A stretch of 64,000 bases of DNA from Caldimonas thermodepolymerans (lineage in GTDB: Bacteria; Pseudomonadota; Gammaproteobacteria; Burkholderiales; Burkholderiaceae_C): NCBI RefSeq assembly GCF_015476235.1, contig NZ_CP064338.1, positions 2,976,001 to 3,040,000 on the forward strand, read 5' to 3'. The position numbers were made by a program, and so were the translations under genes. The notes below the pieces were generated by a model, which ran no database searches, had not been told where the DNA came from, and was given only the letters and a program-made list of their open reading frames with translations. This document shows, in pieces, positions 1 through 8,887 of the stretch. Numbering within the stretch: position 1 is the stretch's first letter; every line of letters begins with the position of its first letter.

Positions 1-3
1 CAT
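1..3 (-). CDS. Possible start codon of a leftward gene leaving the window
   Basis: The first three bases read as an ATG on the minus strand. A purine-rich stretch (AGGGAG) lies just upstream on that strand at about 9-14, at a normal Shine-Dalgarno distance. This fits the start of a leftward gene whose body lies outside the window. Only one codon is visible, so nothing can be said about the product. Confidence 0.35.
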
Positions 4-280
4 GCTCTTCTCCCTGGCCGCTCCCGGTGCGCGTGCCCGGCCACGACGTGACGACACCGGGCCCACCCTAGCGCGCCCCGCGGGCCGACGTTGAAGCAAA
101 GTGTTGCTGCCGGTGCCACCGCGCAAGGCGCGACCCTGAAACGAAAGACCGGCGTCCGGAAGGACCGCGCCGGCACACAGGGAACGGCGGTTGCCTGCCT
201 TGGGGTTTCCGGTCCTCGCGCAGCCTGGGCCCAGCGTGCGATGATCGACCCCGATCCGATCCCTGCAGAAAGGACGCGGC
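4..280. other. Intergenic region, probably divergent promoters
   Basis: No gene is supported here. Open frames on both strands (68-628 minus, 91-555 plus) are Arg/Ala/Gly-rich translations typical of out-of-frame GC-rich DNA and show no domain. The stretch lies between a putative leftward start at its left edge and the rightward methyltransferase, so it should hold promoters for both. I could not recognise a -35/-10 pair with confidence. Confidence 0.5.
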
Positions 281-961
281 ATGACACCACCTCGCGCGGC
301 CGGAGACTCCGGTCGGCTCCCGGCGACCGCGTCGCGGCGCACGCCGCCGGCCGTCACGCTGGACAGCGTCGTGCGCACCTACGGCCGCTATGCGCCGTGG
401 TACGACTGGATCTTCGGCGCGGTGCTCGAGCCCGGGCGCCGCCACCTGGCGCGCACGGTGCAGCAGCTGGCGCCCGGCACGTTGCTCGAGGTCGGGGTCG
501 GCACGGGACTGACGCTGGCGCGCTACCCGGCAGCCACCCACGTCACCGGCATTGACATCTCCGAGGACATGCTCGTGCGCGCCCGGCAACGCGCCGCGCG
601 CCTGCCGCAGCGCCGCATCGAGCTGCACGCGATGGACGCCGAGCGCATGGCCTTCGCCGACGCCAGCTTCGACTGCGTGGTGCTGCCCTACGTGCTGTCA
701 GTGACGCCCGATCCGGCGCGGCTGGTCGCGGAGCTGCGCCGCGTCTGCCGCCCGGGTGGCCACATCGTCATCCTCAACCACTTCAGCGGCAGCCGCTTGT
801 GGTGGTGGCTGGAACGCTGCGTCACGACGCTGGCCGATCGCATCGGCTTCCGCTCCGACTTCAGCTACGAGGCGCACGTGCTCGCCCACGACTGGGAGGT
901 CGTCTCGGTGCGGCCGGTCAACCTGTTCGGGTTGTCGAGGCTGGTGGTGGTGCGCAACTGA
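281..961 (+). CDS. Class I SAM-dependent methyltransferase (PmtA-like)
   Basis: This is a 226-residue methyltransferase with a Rossmann fold that binds S-adenosylmethionine. The glycine-rich motif I (LEVGVGTG) is at about residues 69-76, followed by the acidic strand-2 motif GIDIS at 90-94, a motif IV-like CVVLPYVLS and the late strand with CRPGGHIV. The overall pattern, including the N-terminal RTYGRYAPWYDWIF, resembles phosphatidylethanolamine N-methyltransferases of proteobacteria. If that is right it would act on membrane phospholipid on the way to phosphatidylcholine. The substrate is inferred only from resemblance, and small-molecule or quinone methylation cannot be excluded. The ATG start at 281 has AAAGGA upstream. 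Confidence 0.75.
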   Translation: MTPPRAAGDSGRLPATASRRTPPAVTLDSVVRTYGRYAPWYDWIFGAVLEPGRRHLARTVQQLAPGTLLEVGVGTGLTLARYPAATHVTGIDISEDMLVRARQRAARLPQRRIELHAMDAERMAFADASFDCVVLPYVLSVTPDPARLVAELRRVCRPGGHIVILNHFSGSRLWWWLERCVTTLADRIGFRSDFSYEAHVLAHDWEVVSVRPVNLFGLSRLVVVRN

Positions 962-979
962 GCGCCCACGCCGGGGTGC

Positions 980-1429
980 TCACGCGTCCGGGATCCCGGG
1001 GTTCACCAGCCGCGCCAGCTGCTCGAGCGACTCCTGCCAGCCGAGGTAGCACATCTCGACCGGGATGACCTCCGGGATCCCCTCCTGCACGATCCGCAGC
1101 TCGGTGCCGCAGGCCACCGGGCGCAGCGTGACGGTCACGGTGATCTCGCCCGGCAGGCCGGGATCGTCGAAGCGGTCGGTGTAGCGGATCCGTTCGTGCG
1201 GCACCAGCTCCAGGTATTCGCCGCCGAAGTGGTCGACATGGCCGGTGCCGAAGTTGCGGAACGACATGCGATGCGTACCCCCGACGCGGGGCTCCAGGTG
1301 ATGCACCTGGCAGGTGTAGCCGTGCGGCGGCAGCCACCTGGCCACCGCATCGGGCTCGAGGAAGGCGCGATAGACCCGCTCGGGCGGGGCAGTCAGCACG
1401 CGGTGCAGCTGGACGGTTCCGGTCGGCAT
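980..1429 (-). CDS. SRPBCC / AHSA1-type domain protein
   Basis: This 149-residue protein is a single START-like helix-grip domain of the AHSA1 (activator of Hsp90 ATPase homologue 1-like) group. The N-terminal strand is followed by APPERVYRAFLEPDAVARWL, the hallmark helix and Trp-Leu-Pro turn of this family, and the domain continues to the C-terminal helix GWQESLEQLARLV. Family members bind hydrophobic ligands or act as polyketide-type cyclases, and the ligand cannot be told from sequence. It converges on the methyltransferase gene, with 18 bp between stop codons. Its upstream side faces the insertion sequence, whose end lies about 115 bp away, so the IS may have replaced sequence upstream of its promoter. 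Confidence 0.75.
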   Translation of the reverse strand: MPTGTVQLHRVLTAPPERVYRAFLEPDAVARWLPPHGYTCQVHHLEPRVGGTHRMSFRNFGTGHVDHFGGEYLELVPHERIRYTDRFDDPGLPGEITVTVTLRPVACGTELRIVQEGIPEVIPVEMCYLGWQESLEQLARLVNPGIPDA

Positions 1430-1543
1430 GGCAGGGTCCTTTCATCGGAGAACGTTGCACACGCCTGCACGACGATCCGGCGCGGCGGAAATCGACCTCC
1501 GCCGCACGCACGCCCCGGGGAACACGCGACGGGCAAGAAAAAA

Positions 1544-2375
1544 GGTAATTCCTAACCTTTCCGGACCAGAATTGGACGTAGTTCCTGGATGGAGATCTGC
1601 TTGAGAAGCTTGTACAGCAAGGGTTGCAGGTTCTCGTGCCGGTGATTGAACCGGTAGCAAACTTCGGCCAGGTACAGGTGGAAGTATTGCCGGGGCACGC
1701 CACGATACATGTAGAGCCAGTTCTTGGCGTAGCTCCAGAAGCCCTCGATGCCGTTGATGTGATCTCGCCCGGCAGGCCGACCCTTCTCCTTGCGGATCAT
1801 CACGTGTTCGCCGCGCAGCTTCAGCGTGGCATAGGCCTGCCACTCGTCGGTGTAGTAGAGCGCGCCTTCTCGGGTGTGCGCCTCGATCTCGCGCATGATC
1901 GATGCCCGGTCATGGGCCGGGATCGGCATCGCCTTGACGCAGCCGTTGCGCTTGACGAGCCCGAACACGATCACCTTGCCCGCAGCGCCCCAGCCCCGCT
2001 TGCCCTTGCGGGCGCCACCGAAGGTGGTCTCGTCGCACTCGATGGCGCCTTCGAACGGCTCGCGCAGTTGCTCCACCAGCGCACAGCAGCCACGCACCAG
2101 TCGGTAGAACCGCTCCCGCGAGACCGCGCTGGTATCGGACAGGAACCGCTGCCGGTACGACGGCACGCCCAGCACGAACAACTCCAGCAGGCGTGCCTTC
2201 GTCGCTGTGGGCAGTCGTACCGAGTCCCACACCGACGTCCACGTGAAACGCAGCCCGCAAGCGCGGCACTTCAGACGTCCGTCCCCCAGGCGATAGTGCC
2301 GACAACCTGCACATCCGGGACATCGCTTCATGACCAAATCCTCTCAGATTTGGTCCGGTTTGCTTAGGAATTACC
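1544..2375 (-). mobile_element. IS1595-family insertion sequence (832 bp)
   Basis: The element is bounded by perfect 12-bp terminal inverted repeats, GGTAATTCCTAA at 1544-1555 and its complement at 2364-2375. A further conserved block (CCGGACCA) lies a few bases inside each end, giving an imperfect repeat of about 25 bp. It carries one transposase gene filling nearly the whole length. IS1595 elements normally create 8-bp target duplications, but the 8 bases outside the left end (1536-1543, A-rich) and the right end (2376-2383) do not match. This suggests that one flank was lost or rearranged after insertion. The element sits exactly where high-GC core sequence gives way to the lower-GC restriction-modification island. 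Confidence 0.85.
1552..2331 (-). CDS. IS1595-family (ISXO2-like) transposase
   Basis: This is a 259-residue transposase that moves the surrounding insertion sequence by DNA cleavage and strand transfer. An N-terminal zinc ribbon with Cys at residues 4, 7, 22 and 25 is followed by the ISXO2-like DDE-type catalytic domain. The acidic motifs IECDETTFGG, YYTDEWQAY and the HINGIEGFWSYAK block fit the family's catalytic pattern. No frameshift or early stop is visible, so it may be active. ATG at 2331 was chosen over the upstream in-frame TTG because AGAGGA precedes it. The stop codon falls inside the left terminal inverted repeat, as is common in compact IS elements. Confidence 0.88.
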   Translation of the reverse strand: MKRCPGCAGCRHYRLGDGRLKCRACGLRFTWTSVWDSVRLPTATKARLLELFVLGVPSYRQRFLSDTSAVSRERFYRLVRGCCALVEQLREPFEGAIECDETTFGGARKGKRGWGAAGKVIVFGLVKRNGCVKAMPIPAHDRASIMREIEAHTREGALYYTDEWQAYATLKLRGEHVMIRKEKGRPAGRDHINGIEGFWSYAKNWLYMYRGVPRQYFHLYLAEVCYRFNHRHENLQPLLYKLLKQISIQELRPILVRKG

Positions 2376-2405
2376 GAACTCGAAAGCGCCGCCCGGACCG
2401 CGATC

Positions 2406-2690
2406 ATGGCCGGGGACCTCGTGCTGGGCGCTGCTATCGCTACGGTGATCGACCGCCGCCCGAAGGATCGCCGCCCCTTCGCTGTGCAGGCCTTCGCGGA
2501 GCGCCTGTTGGGCGAAGTCTGGAAGCGGATTCACACCAAGCTCGAAGGGGTCCAGCTCGCCTACAAGACTGCCGTTGCGACTGACCGTGAGTTCGTTCGC
2601 GGTAAGGCAGACGGGATTACCAACCTGTCGCTGGCGCTATCCCGTCAGGCGATTGAGGAGGCCGCTGGCGATGAGGGCGACGAAGCCTGA
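2406..2690 (+). CDS. Hypothetical protein, probably truncated at its 5' end by the IS
   Basis: The visible reading frame encodes 94 residues from ATG 2406 and I do not recognise the family. It is mostly helical and charged with an acidic tail (GDEGDEA). The frame stays open in the same phase back to the first base after the IS (2376), and those ten codons read like coding sequence (ELESAARTAI). The original gene therefore probably began further left and was cut when the IS or an IS-linked deletion removed its start. It overlaps the next gene by 20 bp. Phage and island small genes often look like this, but no function is claimed. Confidence 0.45.
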   Translation: MAGDLVLGAAIATVIDRRPKDRRPFAVQAFAERLLGEVWKRIHTKLEGVQLAYKTAVATDREFVRGKADGITNLSLALSRQAIEEAAGDEGDEA

Positions 2691-2865
2691 GAACACCCCG
2701 CCTCTCCCGCGGGAGTGGGGCGGCCATGTCCCGCGGTGGCTCCGGCCTGACGATCCCCGGGTGAAGGTCCGCGCCTGCATTCGTTGTCGCACGGACTTCT
2801 GGAGCGCCCACGCTGGGCATAGGTTCTGCCCAAAGTGCGCCGAGGAAGTCAGCAACATCTACTGA
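2671..2865 (+). CDS. Small zinc-ribbon protein
   Basis: This 64-residue protein has four cysteines in two pairs, CIRC at residues 36-39 and CPKC at 53-56, with 13 residues between the pairs. That is the layout of a zinc ribbon. ATG 2671 is preceded by GGAGG at a good distance and overlaps the end of the upstream hypothetical gene, suggesting translational coupling. Its base composition is lower in GC than the core genes, and it belongs to the island between the IS and tRNA-Ser. The role is unknown. A nucleic-acid-binding or phage-derived accessory protein is possible. Confidence 0.55.
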   Translation: MRATKPENTPPLPREWGGHVPRWLRPDDPRVKVRACIRCRTDFWSAHAGHRFCPKCAEEVSNIY

Positions 2866-2979
2866 GGAGGCCGTGCGTCAAGCGCGGCCTCAACAACCCT
2901 TCAAGGCCTGTCGTCGGAGGCTTCCGGGAAGCGTATCACCTCGCCCCTCGACCTGGAGGAAGATGACGGCGGGCCTTGC

Positions 2980-3948
2980 CTACTCTCCGAACCGGAACTT
3001 GCTGGCCTCAAGGTATTCCTCGACCAGGTCCGCGGCTATCCAGCGCCGCCCGAGACGTTCAGCGACCGCCCCCGTGGTGTTCGAGCCCGCGAACGGATCG
3101 ACAACCAAATCCCCTTCATCCGTCAGCAGCTTGATGAAAAACTCAGGCAGCACCGCAGGAAAACGCGCGGGGTGAATCTTGATGCCCGTTTCCTTGCATC
3201 GTTTCGTGTAGGGATCGTTGGCCGCATTGTTGCCCGCGATCAGCATTTCATTGGCAATCTGATCTTCGAGCACGTTGGAAGGTATCGACCCGCCCGACTC
3301 AATCTTGTCAAACGACGAGTTGATGTTGTGACCGGAGGGTCGCACCGTTGTCTTCACGCCCTTTTTCGCCAGCCGGAGCATGTCCGCGCTGTATGGGCGA
3401 AGTACGTTGCGGTTGTTCGCCTTCGGGTGAGGTGTCTTGGACAGCCACCAGACGTGCTCAACTGAATCCTTGATCCGAACCCTGCGCACCGTCACCCACT
3501 CCGCGGGCACGGGCATCTTTGCCGGGTTGTACCAGTAGCATTCTTGGGCGAGGTGAAAGCCCAGCTCCTCTACAAGCGCGATCATCAGCTTGTAGTGGTA
3601 CAGCGACCGCGTGGGCGACCCCGGATTCCAGCTCCCCCCGATATTCAAGACGAAGCTGCCGTCATCGGTCAGCACGCGTTGAATCTCGCGTGCGAACGGC
3701 AGGAACCAGTCCACGTAGTCCGCCTTGCTGACGTTTCCGTACTCCTTCTTGAAGTGGAGCGCATAGGGTGGCGACGTGAATGCCAGATTGACACAGCCGT
3801 CCGGCATCGCCCTCAAGGTATCAAGCGAATCGCCCAAATAGGCCGCCCCCGCTGCGGTGCGGTAGAACGGCTTGAGCTTCCGAACCAGCTTGGCGGGGTG
3901 TTCCTGCGGCTTGGTGAACAGCTCGGGTTGTGGGGTTTCAATCTTCAT
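2980..3948 (-). CDS. PvuII-like type II DNA (cytosine-N4) methyltransferase
   Basis: This 322-residue enzyme should methylate a specific DNA site and protect it from the endonuclease encoded next door. The catalytic motif IV TSPPY is at residues 58-62, and the SAM-binding motif I ([12 protein letters not shown]) comes near the C terminus at about 282-293. This permuted beta-class order, together with SPPY, is typical of N4-cytosine enzymes. Blocks such as [29 protein letters not shown] and GGSIPSNVL closely resemble M.PvuII as I remember it, so the family call is firm, but the recognition site cannot be read from sequence. ATG 3948 was chosen by alignment with that family. ATG 3984 (334 residues) is an alternative and lies just downstream of the predicted promoter. 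Confidence 0.85.
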   Translation of the reverse strand: MKIETPQPELFTKPQEHPAKLVRKLKPFYRTAAGAAYLGDSLDTLRAMPDGCVNLAFTSPPYALHFKKEYGNVSKADYVDWFLPFAREIQRVLTDDGSFVLNIGGSWNPGSPTRSLYHYKLMIALVEELGFHLAQECYWYNPAKMPVPAEWVTVRRVRIKDSVEHVWWLSKTPHPKANNRNVLRPYSADMLRLAKKGVKTTVRPSGHNINSSFDKIESGGSIPSNVLEDQIANEMLIAGNNAANDPYTKRCKETGIKIHPARFPAVLPEFFIKLLTDEGDLVVDPFAGSNTTGAVAERLGRRWIAADLVEEYLEASKFRFGE

Positions 3949-4001
3949 TCTTGTCTTGGGCACCGGGGCAACCGTTGGTAACATGCATCTCTGTGAGGGT
4001 A

Positions 4002-4032
4002 AGTATAGCAAGAAATCCATTGACAAAGTCAA
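4002..4032 (-). promoter_or_regulatory. Methyltransferase promoter overlapping a TTGAC-AAA-GTCAA palindrome
   Basis: On the minus strand, TTGACT (4032-4027) and TATACT (4007-4002) are separated by 19 bp, and the -10 is extended by TGC immediately upstream. This would start transcription near 3995, just before the methyltransferase. The -35 lies inside a perfect 13-bp palindrome, TTGAC-AAA-GTCAA (4020-4032), which on the plus strand also reads TTGACA. The site lies at the start of the helix-turn-helix gene, so it is a plausible operator for switching between the two directions. This is inference from position and symmetry. Confidence 0.45.
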
Positions 4033-4247
4033 CCAATAAATCCGTTTCATTCGACCCTTCGGACTGGATCACTCAGGCCGAAGCCGCACGCCTACGCCGC
4101 GTCACGAGACAGGCTATCGCCCGGCTGGTCCAGAACGGTCGCCTGCGCACGCTGGAAATAGGCGGGCGATCATTCGTCAATCGTTCGGATGTGCTGGCGT
4201 TTGAGCCCAGTCCCCCGGGAAGGCCGAGGACCTCGAATCATGAGTAA
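4020..4247 (+). CDS. Small excisionase-like helix-turn-helix protein, possible R-M controller
   Basis: This is a roughly 75-residue DNA-binding protein. Residues 16-50 ([20 protein letters not shown] onward to the GR-type wing and [10 protein letters not shown]) form the winged helix-turn-helix typical of excisionase/MerR-type regulators. It is not the HTH_3 fold of classical R-M C proteins. It lies between divergently arranged methyltransferase and endonuclease genes and overlaps the endonuclease start by 8 bp, the usual place of a controller gene. The start is uncertain. TTG 4020 is used here because conserved sequence begins soon after it. GTG 3993 and ATG 3930 are in frame but would overlap the methyltransferase promoter or gene. 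Confidence 0.6.
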   Translation: MTKSTNKSVSFDPSDWITQAEAARLRRVTRQAIARLVQNGRLRTLEIGGRSFVNRSDVLAFEPSPPGRPRTSNHE

Positions 4248-5001
4248 CGGGCCCCTTGTCACGATCCGTGAGCTATTAGCACAGTGTTCCCCGGAAGAAC
4301 AGGAAACGCTGTTCAGGGAACTTCGCGAGCGCCACATCATCCACGAGTTCGAGCGGATCATTGGCGCCCCGGCAGAAATGATCCTTGAGGCAGTCCATCG
4401 CGCACCCGAACTCACCCGCCGTATGCTTCGGGGTGTGATCGCTGATGCCGCTTTCCGTACCTTCGTGGTCCCTGCTGTCGCACCGCAAGGCTGGCGGGAT
4501 GTGACGCCAGCGGGGAACTTCGCCTACGACTACATGATGGAGGATGATCTGGGCCGGGTGTCTGTCCAGGTGAAGCTCCAGCGTAGCGAACGCGGCGCAC
4601 CCGTTGTGAAAGATGGTGCACGCTTCGGCTTTCCTGGTGAAGTATTCATGACAGAGACGCAAAAGACCCGCACTGGCAACGATGGTGACGGGGAGAAAAC
4701 TCGCCCCTACCGCTATGGCGAGTTTGACGTGCTGGCTGTGTCGATGCAGCCTTCTACCGGGCAATGGGATCGGTACATGTACACCCTTGGGCGCTGGCTC
4801 TTGCCCGGGAAGGGTGAGAATGAAATAGCGACCCTACAGCCGGTGGCCAGGACTCCCAATGAGTTCTGGACAGATGACTTTGCGACGGTCGCCACGTGGT
4901 TCCGGGCAGAGGACGGCGGCAAGCGTATGGCGCTGGCTGCTGCCGTGAAACGCCCCCGCCGGAAGAAGGGTGCAGGCGGCGAAGCGCCAGAGCTGTTCTG
5001 A
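4240..5001 (+). CDS. Probable type II restriction endonuclease
   Basis: This 253-residue protein is presumed to cut DNA at the site protected by the neighbouring methyltransferase. The likely PD-(D/E)XK-type centre is [10 protein letters not shown] (D97, D102 or D103) followed by VSVQVKLQ, where Q110-V-K112 fits the (D/E/Q)-x-K half of the motif. The N-terminal third is helical, and the C terminus is a basic tail (KRPRRKK). I do not recognise a named endonuclease family, so the call rests on context plus this motif. ATG 4240 overlaps the stop of the small regulator gene (ATGAGTAA), suggesting coupled translation. A strong terminator follows directly. Confidence 0.65.
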   Translation: MSNGPLVTIRELLAQCSPEEQETLFRELRERHIIHEFERIIGAPAEMILEAVHRAPELTRRMLRGVIADAAFRTFVVPAVAPQGWRDVTPAGNFAYDYMMEDDLGRVSVQVKLQRSERGAPVVKDGARFGFPGEVFMTETQKTRTGNDGDGEKTRPYRYGEFDVLAVSMQPSTGQWDRYMYTLGRWLLPGKGENEIATLQPVARTPNEFWTDDFATVATWFRAEDGGKRMALAAAVKRPRRKKGAGGEAPELF

Positions 5002-5008
5002 AATAAAG

Positions 5009-5032
5009 AAGCCGCCCGAGGGCGGCTTTTTT
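5009..5032 (+). terminator. Rho-independent terminator after the endonuclease gene
   Basis: A GC-rich stem, AAGCCGCC paired with GGCGGCTT around a CGAG loop, is followed directly by a run of six T residues. It starts 8 bp after the endonuclease stop codon. It ends the regulator-endonuclease transcript before the convergent tRNA-Ser gene. Confidence 0.9.
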
Positions 5033-5143
5033 CATCGTCTCACAGGGCCTTACCCCATCGCATCCCATCACCTCGAGGAAGGCGGGTTTTTAGGCGGGTT
5101 TAGCGCCAATGCCCTGCGGTAAAGCCAGTGAAACTGGCAAATA

Positions 5144-5235
5144 TGGCGGAAAGGGAGGGATTCGAACCCTCGTCACGGGAAAACCCGTGAACCGGATTTC
5201 GAGTCCGGCGCATTCGACCACTCTGCCACCTTTCC
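5144..5235 (-). tRNA. tRNA-Ser (CGA anticodon)
   Basis: The minus strand folds as a class II tRNA. A 7-bp acceptor stem pairs GGAAAGG (5235-5229) with CCTTTCC (5154-5148). The anticodon loop is CTCGAAA, giving anticodon CGA for UCG codons. A long variable arm is built around CACGGG/CCCGTG, and the T arm contains GGTTCGAATCC. The discriminator is G and the CCA end is encoded (5146-5144). It sits 48 bp downstream of serS on the same strand, so the synthetase and one of its tRNAs may be co-transcribed. Its 3' end faces the restriction-modification island, the usual geometry for an integration target. Confidence 0.97.
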
Positions 5236-5283
5236 TTGTGTTCTCGTGGTCGCTACAAGAGCGAAGCTCGCCATTGTAGCAGG

Positions 5284-6663
<1,380 letters not shown>

Positions 6664-7623
6664 TTACGCGGAGGACGGCGAGGTGCCCAGGGCCTTGTCG
6701 CCCAGGCCCTTGGGCAGCGGGAAGCGCACCGTCTCCTGCACGCCTTCCATGCGGCGCACCGAGACGGCCCCCAGCTCCTTGAGGCGGGCGATGACCTGCT
6801 GCACCAGGATGTCCGGGGCCGAGGCGCCGGCGGTCAGGCCCACGCGCGCCTTGCCCTCGAACCATGCGGGCTGCAGGTCGTCCGGCCCGTCGACCAGGTA
6901 CGCGGGCGTGCCCAGGCGCTGCGCCAGCTCACGCAGGCGGTTGCTGTTGGAGCTGGTCCTGCTGCCGACGACGATCACCACGTCCACCTGCGGCGCAAGC
7001 ACCTTGACCGCGTCCTGGCGGTTCTGCGTGGCGTAGCAGATGTCCTGCTGCTTGGGCTGGCGCACGTTCGGGAAGCGCCGCTTCACGGCGGCGAGGATCT
7101 CGGCGGCGTCGTCCACGCTCAGCGTGGTCTGCGTGACCACCGCGACGCGCTCGGGGTCGCGCACCGGCACGCGCTCGACGTCGTCCACGTCCTCGACGAG
7201 GTAGATGCCGTCGTGGAGCTGGCCCATCGTGCCCTCGACCTCGGGGTGCCCCTTGTGGCCGATCATGATGAACTCGTAGCCCTCGCGGGCCAGCTTGGCG
7301 ACCTCGACGTGCACCTTGGTCACCAGCGGGCAGGTGGCGTCGAAGATGCTGAAGCCGCGCCGCGCGGCCTCCTCGCGCACCGCCTTGCTGACGCCGTGCG
7401 CGCTGAACACCAGCGTGGCGCCGGGCGGCACCTCGGACAGGTCCTCGATGAAGATCGCGCCCTTGGCCCGCAGGTCGTTGACGACGTAGGTGTTGTGCAC
7501 GATCTCGTGGCGCACGTAGATCGGCGCGCCGAACTTCTGCAGCGCGCGCTCGACGATCTCGATCGCGCGGTCGACGCCGGCGCAGAAACCGCGCGGCTCG
7601 GCTAGCAGGACTTCGCGTTGCAT
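6664..7623 (-). CDS. ispH: 4-hydroxy-3-methylbut-2-enyl diphosphate reductase
   Basis: IspH (LytB) catalyses the last step of the non-mevalonate isoprenoid pathway, reducing HMBPP to IPP and DMAPP with a [4Fe-4S] cluster. The three cluster cysteines are present at residues 14 (RGFCAGV), 98 (DATCPLV) and 196 ([10 protein letters not shown]). The HGV and SSNSNRL substrate-binding blocks are intact. Length is 319 residues. ATG 7623 was chosen because the in-frame TTG two codons upstream has no support. The FKBP isomerase gene lies 28 bp upstream, an arrangement (fkpB-ispH) that is widely conserved in proteobacteria. Confidence 0.97.
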   Translation of the reverse strand: MQREVLLAEPRGFCAGVDRAIEIVERALQKFGAPIYVRHEIVHNTYVVNDLRAKGAIFIEDLSEVPPGATLVFSAHGVSKAVREEAARRGFSIFDATCPLVTKVHVEVAKLAREGYEFIMIGHKGHPEVEGTMGQLHDGIYLVEDVDDVERVPVRDPERVAVVTQTTLSVDDAAEILAAVKRRFPNVRQPKQQDICYATQNRQDAVKVLAPQVDVVIVVGSRTSSNSNRLRELAQRLGTPAYLVDGPDDLQPAWFEGKARVGLTAGASAPDILVQQVIARLKELGAVSVRRMEGVQETVRFPLPKGLGDKALGTSPSSA

Positions 7624-7651
7624 GGTCAAGGCTGGCTCCCGGCGGCGTGCG

Positions 7652-8095
7652 TCACAGCACCCCGATCACTTCGACCTCGAACACCACCGGCTGGCCGGCC
7701 AGCGGGTGGTTGAAGTCGAACAGCACCCAGTCCTCGCCGACCTCGCGCACGACACCGGCGTAGCTGCCCTCGCCGTCGGGCGTCGGGAACTGCACGACGT
7801 CGCCGACATGGTAGACCTCGTCCGGGTCGCCCAGTTCGTCCAGCAGCTTGCGCTTGACGCGCTGCACCATGTCCGGGTTGCGTTCGCCGAAGGCCTCGCC
7901 GGCGGGGATCTCGAAGCGGGCGCGCGCGCCCTCTTCCAGCCCGATCAGGCGCTGCTCCATGGCGGGCGCGAGCTCGCCCGTGCCCAGCGGCAACGTGGCG
8001 GGGGTCCCCCCGAAGGTGTTGATGATGTCGGCCCCGTCGGGGCCGGCCAGGCGGTAATGCAGGGTCAGGTACGACCCCGGTTGTACGACGGCCAC
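7652..8095 (-). CDS. fkpB: FKBP-type peptidyl-prolyl isomerase, SlpA/FkpB type
   Basis: This 147-residue cytoplasmic prolyl isomerase has the SlyD/SlpA layout. The FKBP half begins with [11 protein letters not shown] and continues to the [20 protein letters not shown] block, where an IF chaperone domain (about residues 70-120) is inserted. The [18 protein letters not shown] strand closes the fold. It lacks the His-rich tail of SlyD, which points to SlpA/FkpB. The start is taken as GTG 8095, preceded by AGGA at a suitable distance. The annotation is limited to this part because the upstream in-frame extension is Arg/Ala/Ser-rich and overlaps the divergent radC gene. Confidence 0.88.
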   Translation of the reverse strand: MAVVQPGSYLTLHYRLAGPDGADIINTFGGTPATLPLGTGELAPAMEQRLIGLEEGARARFEIPAGEAFGERNPDMVQRVKRKLLDELGDPDEVYHVGDVVQFPTPDGEGSYAGVVREVGEDWVLFDFNHPLAGQPVVFEVEVIGVL

Positions 8096-8207
8096 AGGCG
8101 CAGATCCTGGTTTTGTAGACTTCCCGCCATTGTAAAAGTCGGGCGCAAGCCCCTTCCCGCCGCGTTTTCGCAGTCCTGGCGGCCTGTCTTTTGCACCACC
8201 CCGACCG

Positions 8208-8882
8208 ATGCTCCTCAAGGATCTGCCCCAGGACGCGCGTCCGCGCGAGAAGCTCCTGAGCCTGGGCCCCGGCGCCCTGGCCGATGCCGAACTGCTGGCC
8301 CTGCTGCTGCGCACCGGCGTGCGCGGCATGTCGGTGCTGCAGCTGGCCGAGCACCTGCTCGAACGCTTCGGCGGCATCGCCGGGCTGCTGCATGCCGAGG
8401 CCGGAGCGCTGGACGGCGTCAAGGGCCTGGGACCGGCCAAGCGCGCCGAGCTGGTGGCGGTGCTGGAGCTGGCCCGCCGGGCGCTGGCGCAGGAGCTGAA
8501 GGCGCGCCCCGCCTTCGCCTCGCCGGACCAGGTCAAGGACTACCTGCGGCTGCAGCTCGGCGCGCGCGACCACGAGGTGTTCGCGGTGCTTTTCCTCGAT
8601 GCGCAGAACCGCCTGCTGGCGCTGGAGGAACTGTTCCGCGGCACGCTCACCCAAACCAGTGTCTACCCGCGCGAGGTGGTCAAGCGTGCGCTGGCGCACA
8701 ACGCCGCCGCGGTCATCCTGGCGCACAACCACCCGTCGGGCGTGGCCGAGCCGTCCCGGGCCGACGAATACCTGACGCGCACGCTCAAGCAGGCGCTGGG
8801 ACTGGTGGACGTGCAGGTGCTGGACCACATCGTGGTCGGCCGCGACCAGGCGGTGTCGTTCGCCGAGCGGGGCTTGTTGTGA
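8208..8882 (+). CDS. radC: RadC family JAMM-domain protein
   Basis: This 224-residue RadC has an N-terminal helix-hairpin-helix-like region (residues about 1-100, with [10 protein letters not shown] at 73-82) and a C-terminal MPN/JAMM metalloprotease-like domain. The metal-binding signature HNHPSG is at 173-178, with Asp 186 completing the set. RadC is often called a DNA repair protein, but its biochemical role is not settled. The gene is divergent from fkpB, with 112 bp between the starts, and is followed closely by the Smr-domain gene. Confidence 0.92.
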   Translation: MLLKDLPQDARPREKLLSLGPGALADAELLALLLRTGVRGMSVLQLAEHLLERFGGIAGLLHAEAGALDGVKGLGPAKRAELVAVLELARRALAQELKARPAFASPDQVKDYLRLQLGARDHEVFAVLFLDAQNRLLALEELFRGTLTQTSVYPREVVKRALAHNAAAVILAHNHPSGVAEPSRADEYLTRTLKQALGLVDVQVLDHIVVGRDQAVSFAERGLL

Positions 8883-8887
8883 GCAGG

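Noticed and set aside
1482-1505. Inverted repeat GCGGCGGA/TCCGCCGC upstream of the SRPBCC gene as a terminator
   Set aside because: The stem has an 8-base loop and is not followed by a T run on either strand. It may be chance in GC-rich DNA.
5076-5101. Tandem GGCGGGTTT repeats just left of tRNA-Ser as an attachment site
   Set aside because: The two copies lie 12 bp apart. No matching copy of the tRNA 3' end was seen near the IS, so an att site cannot be supported.
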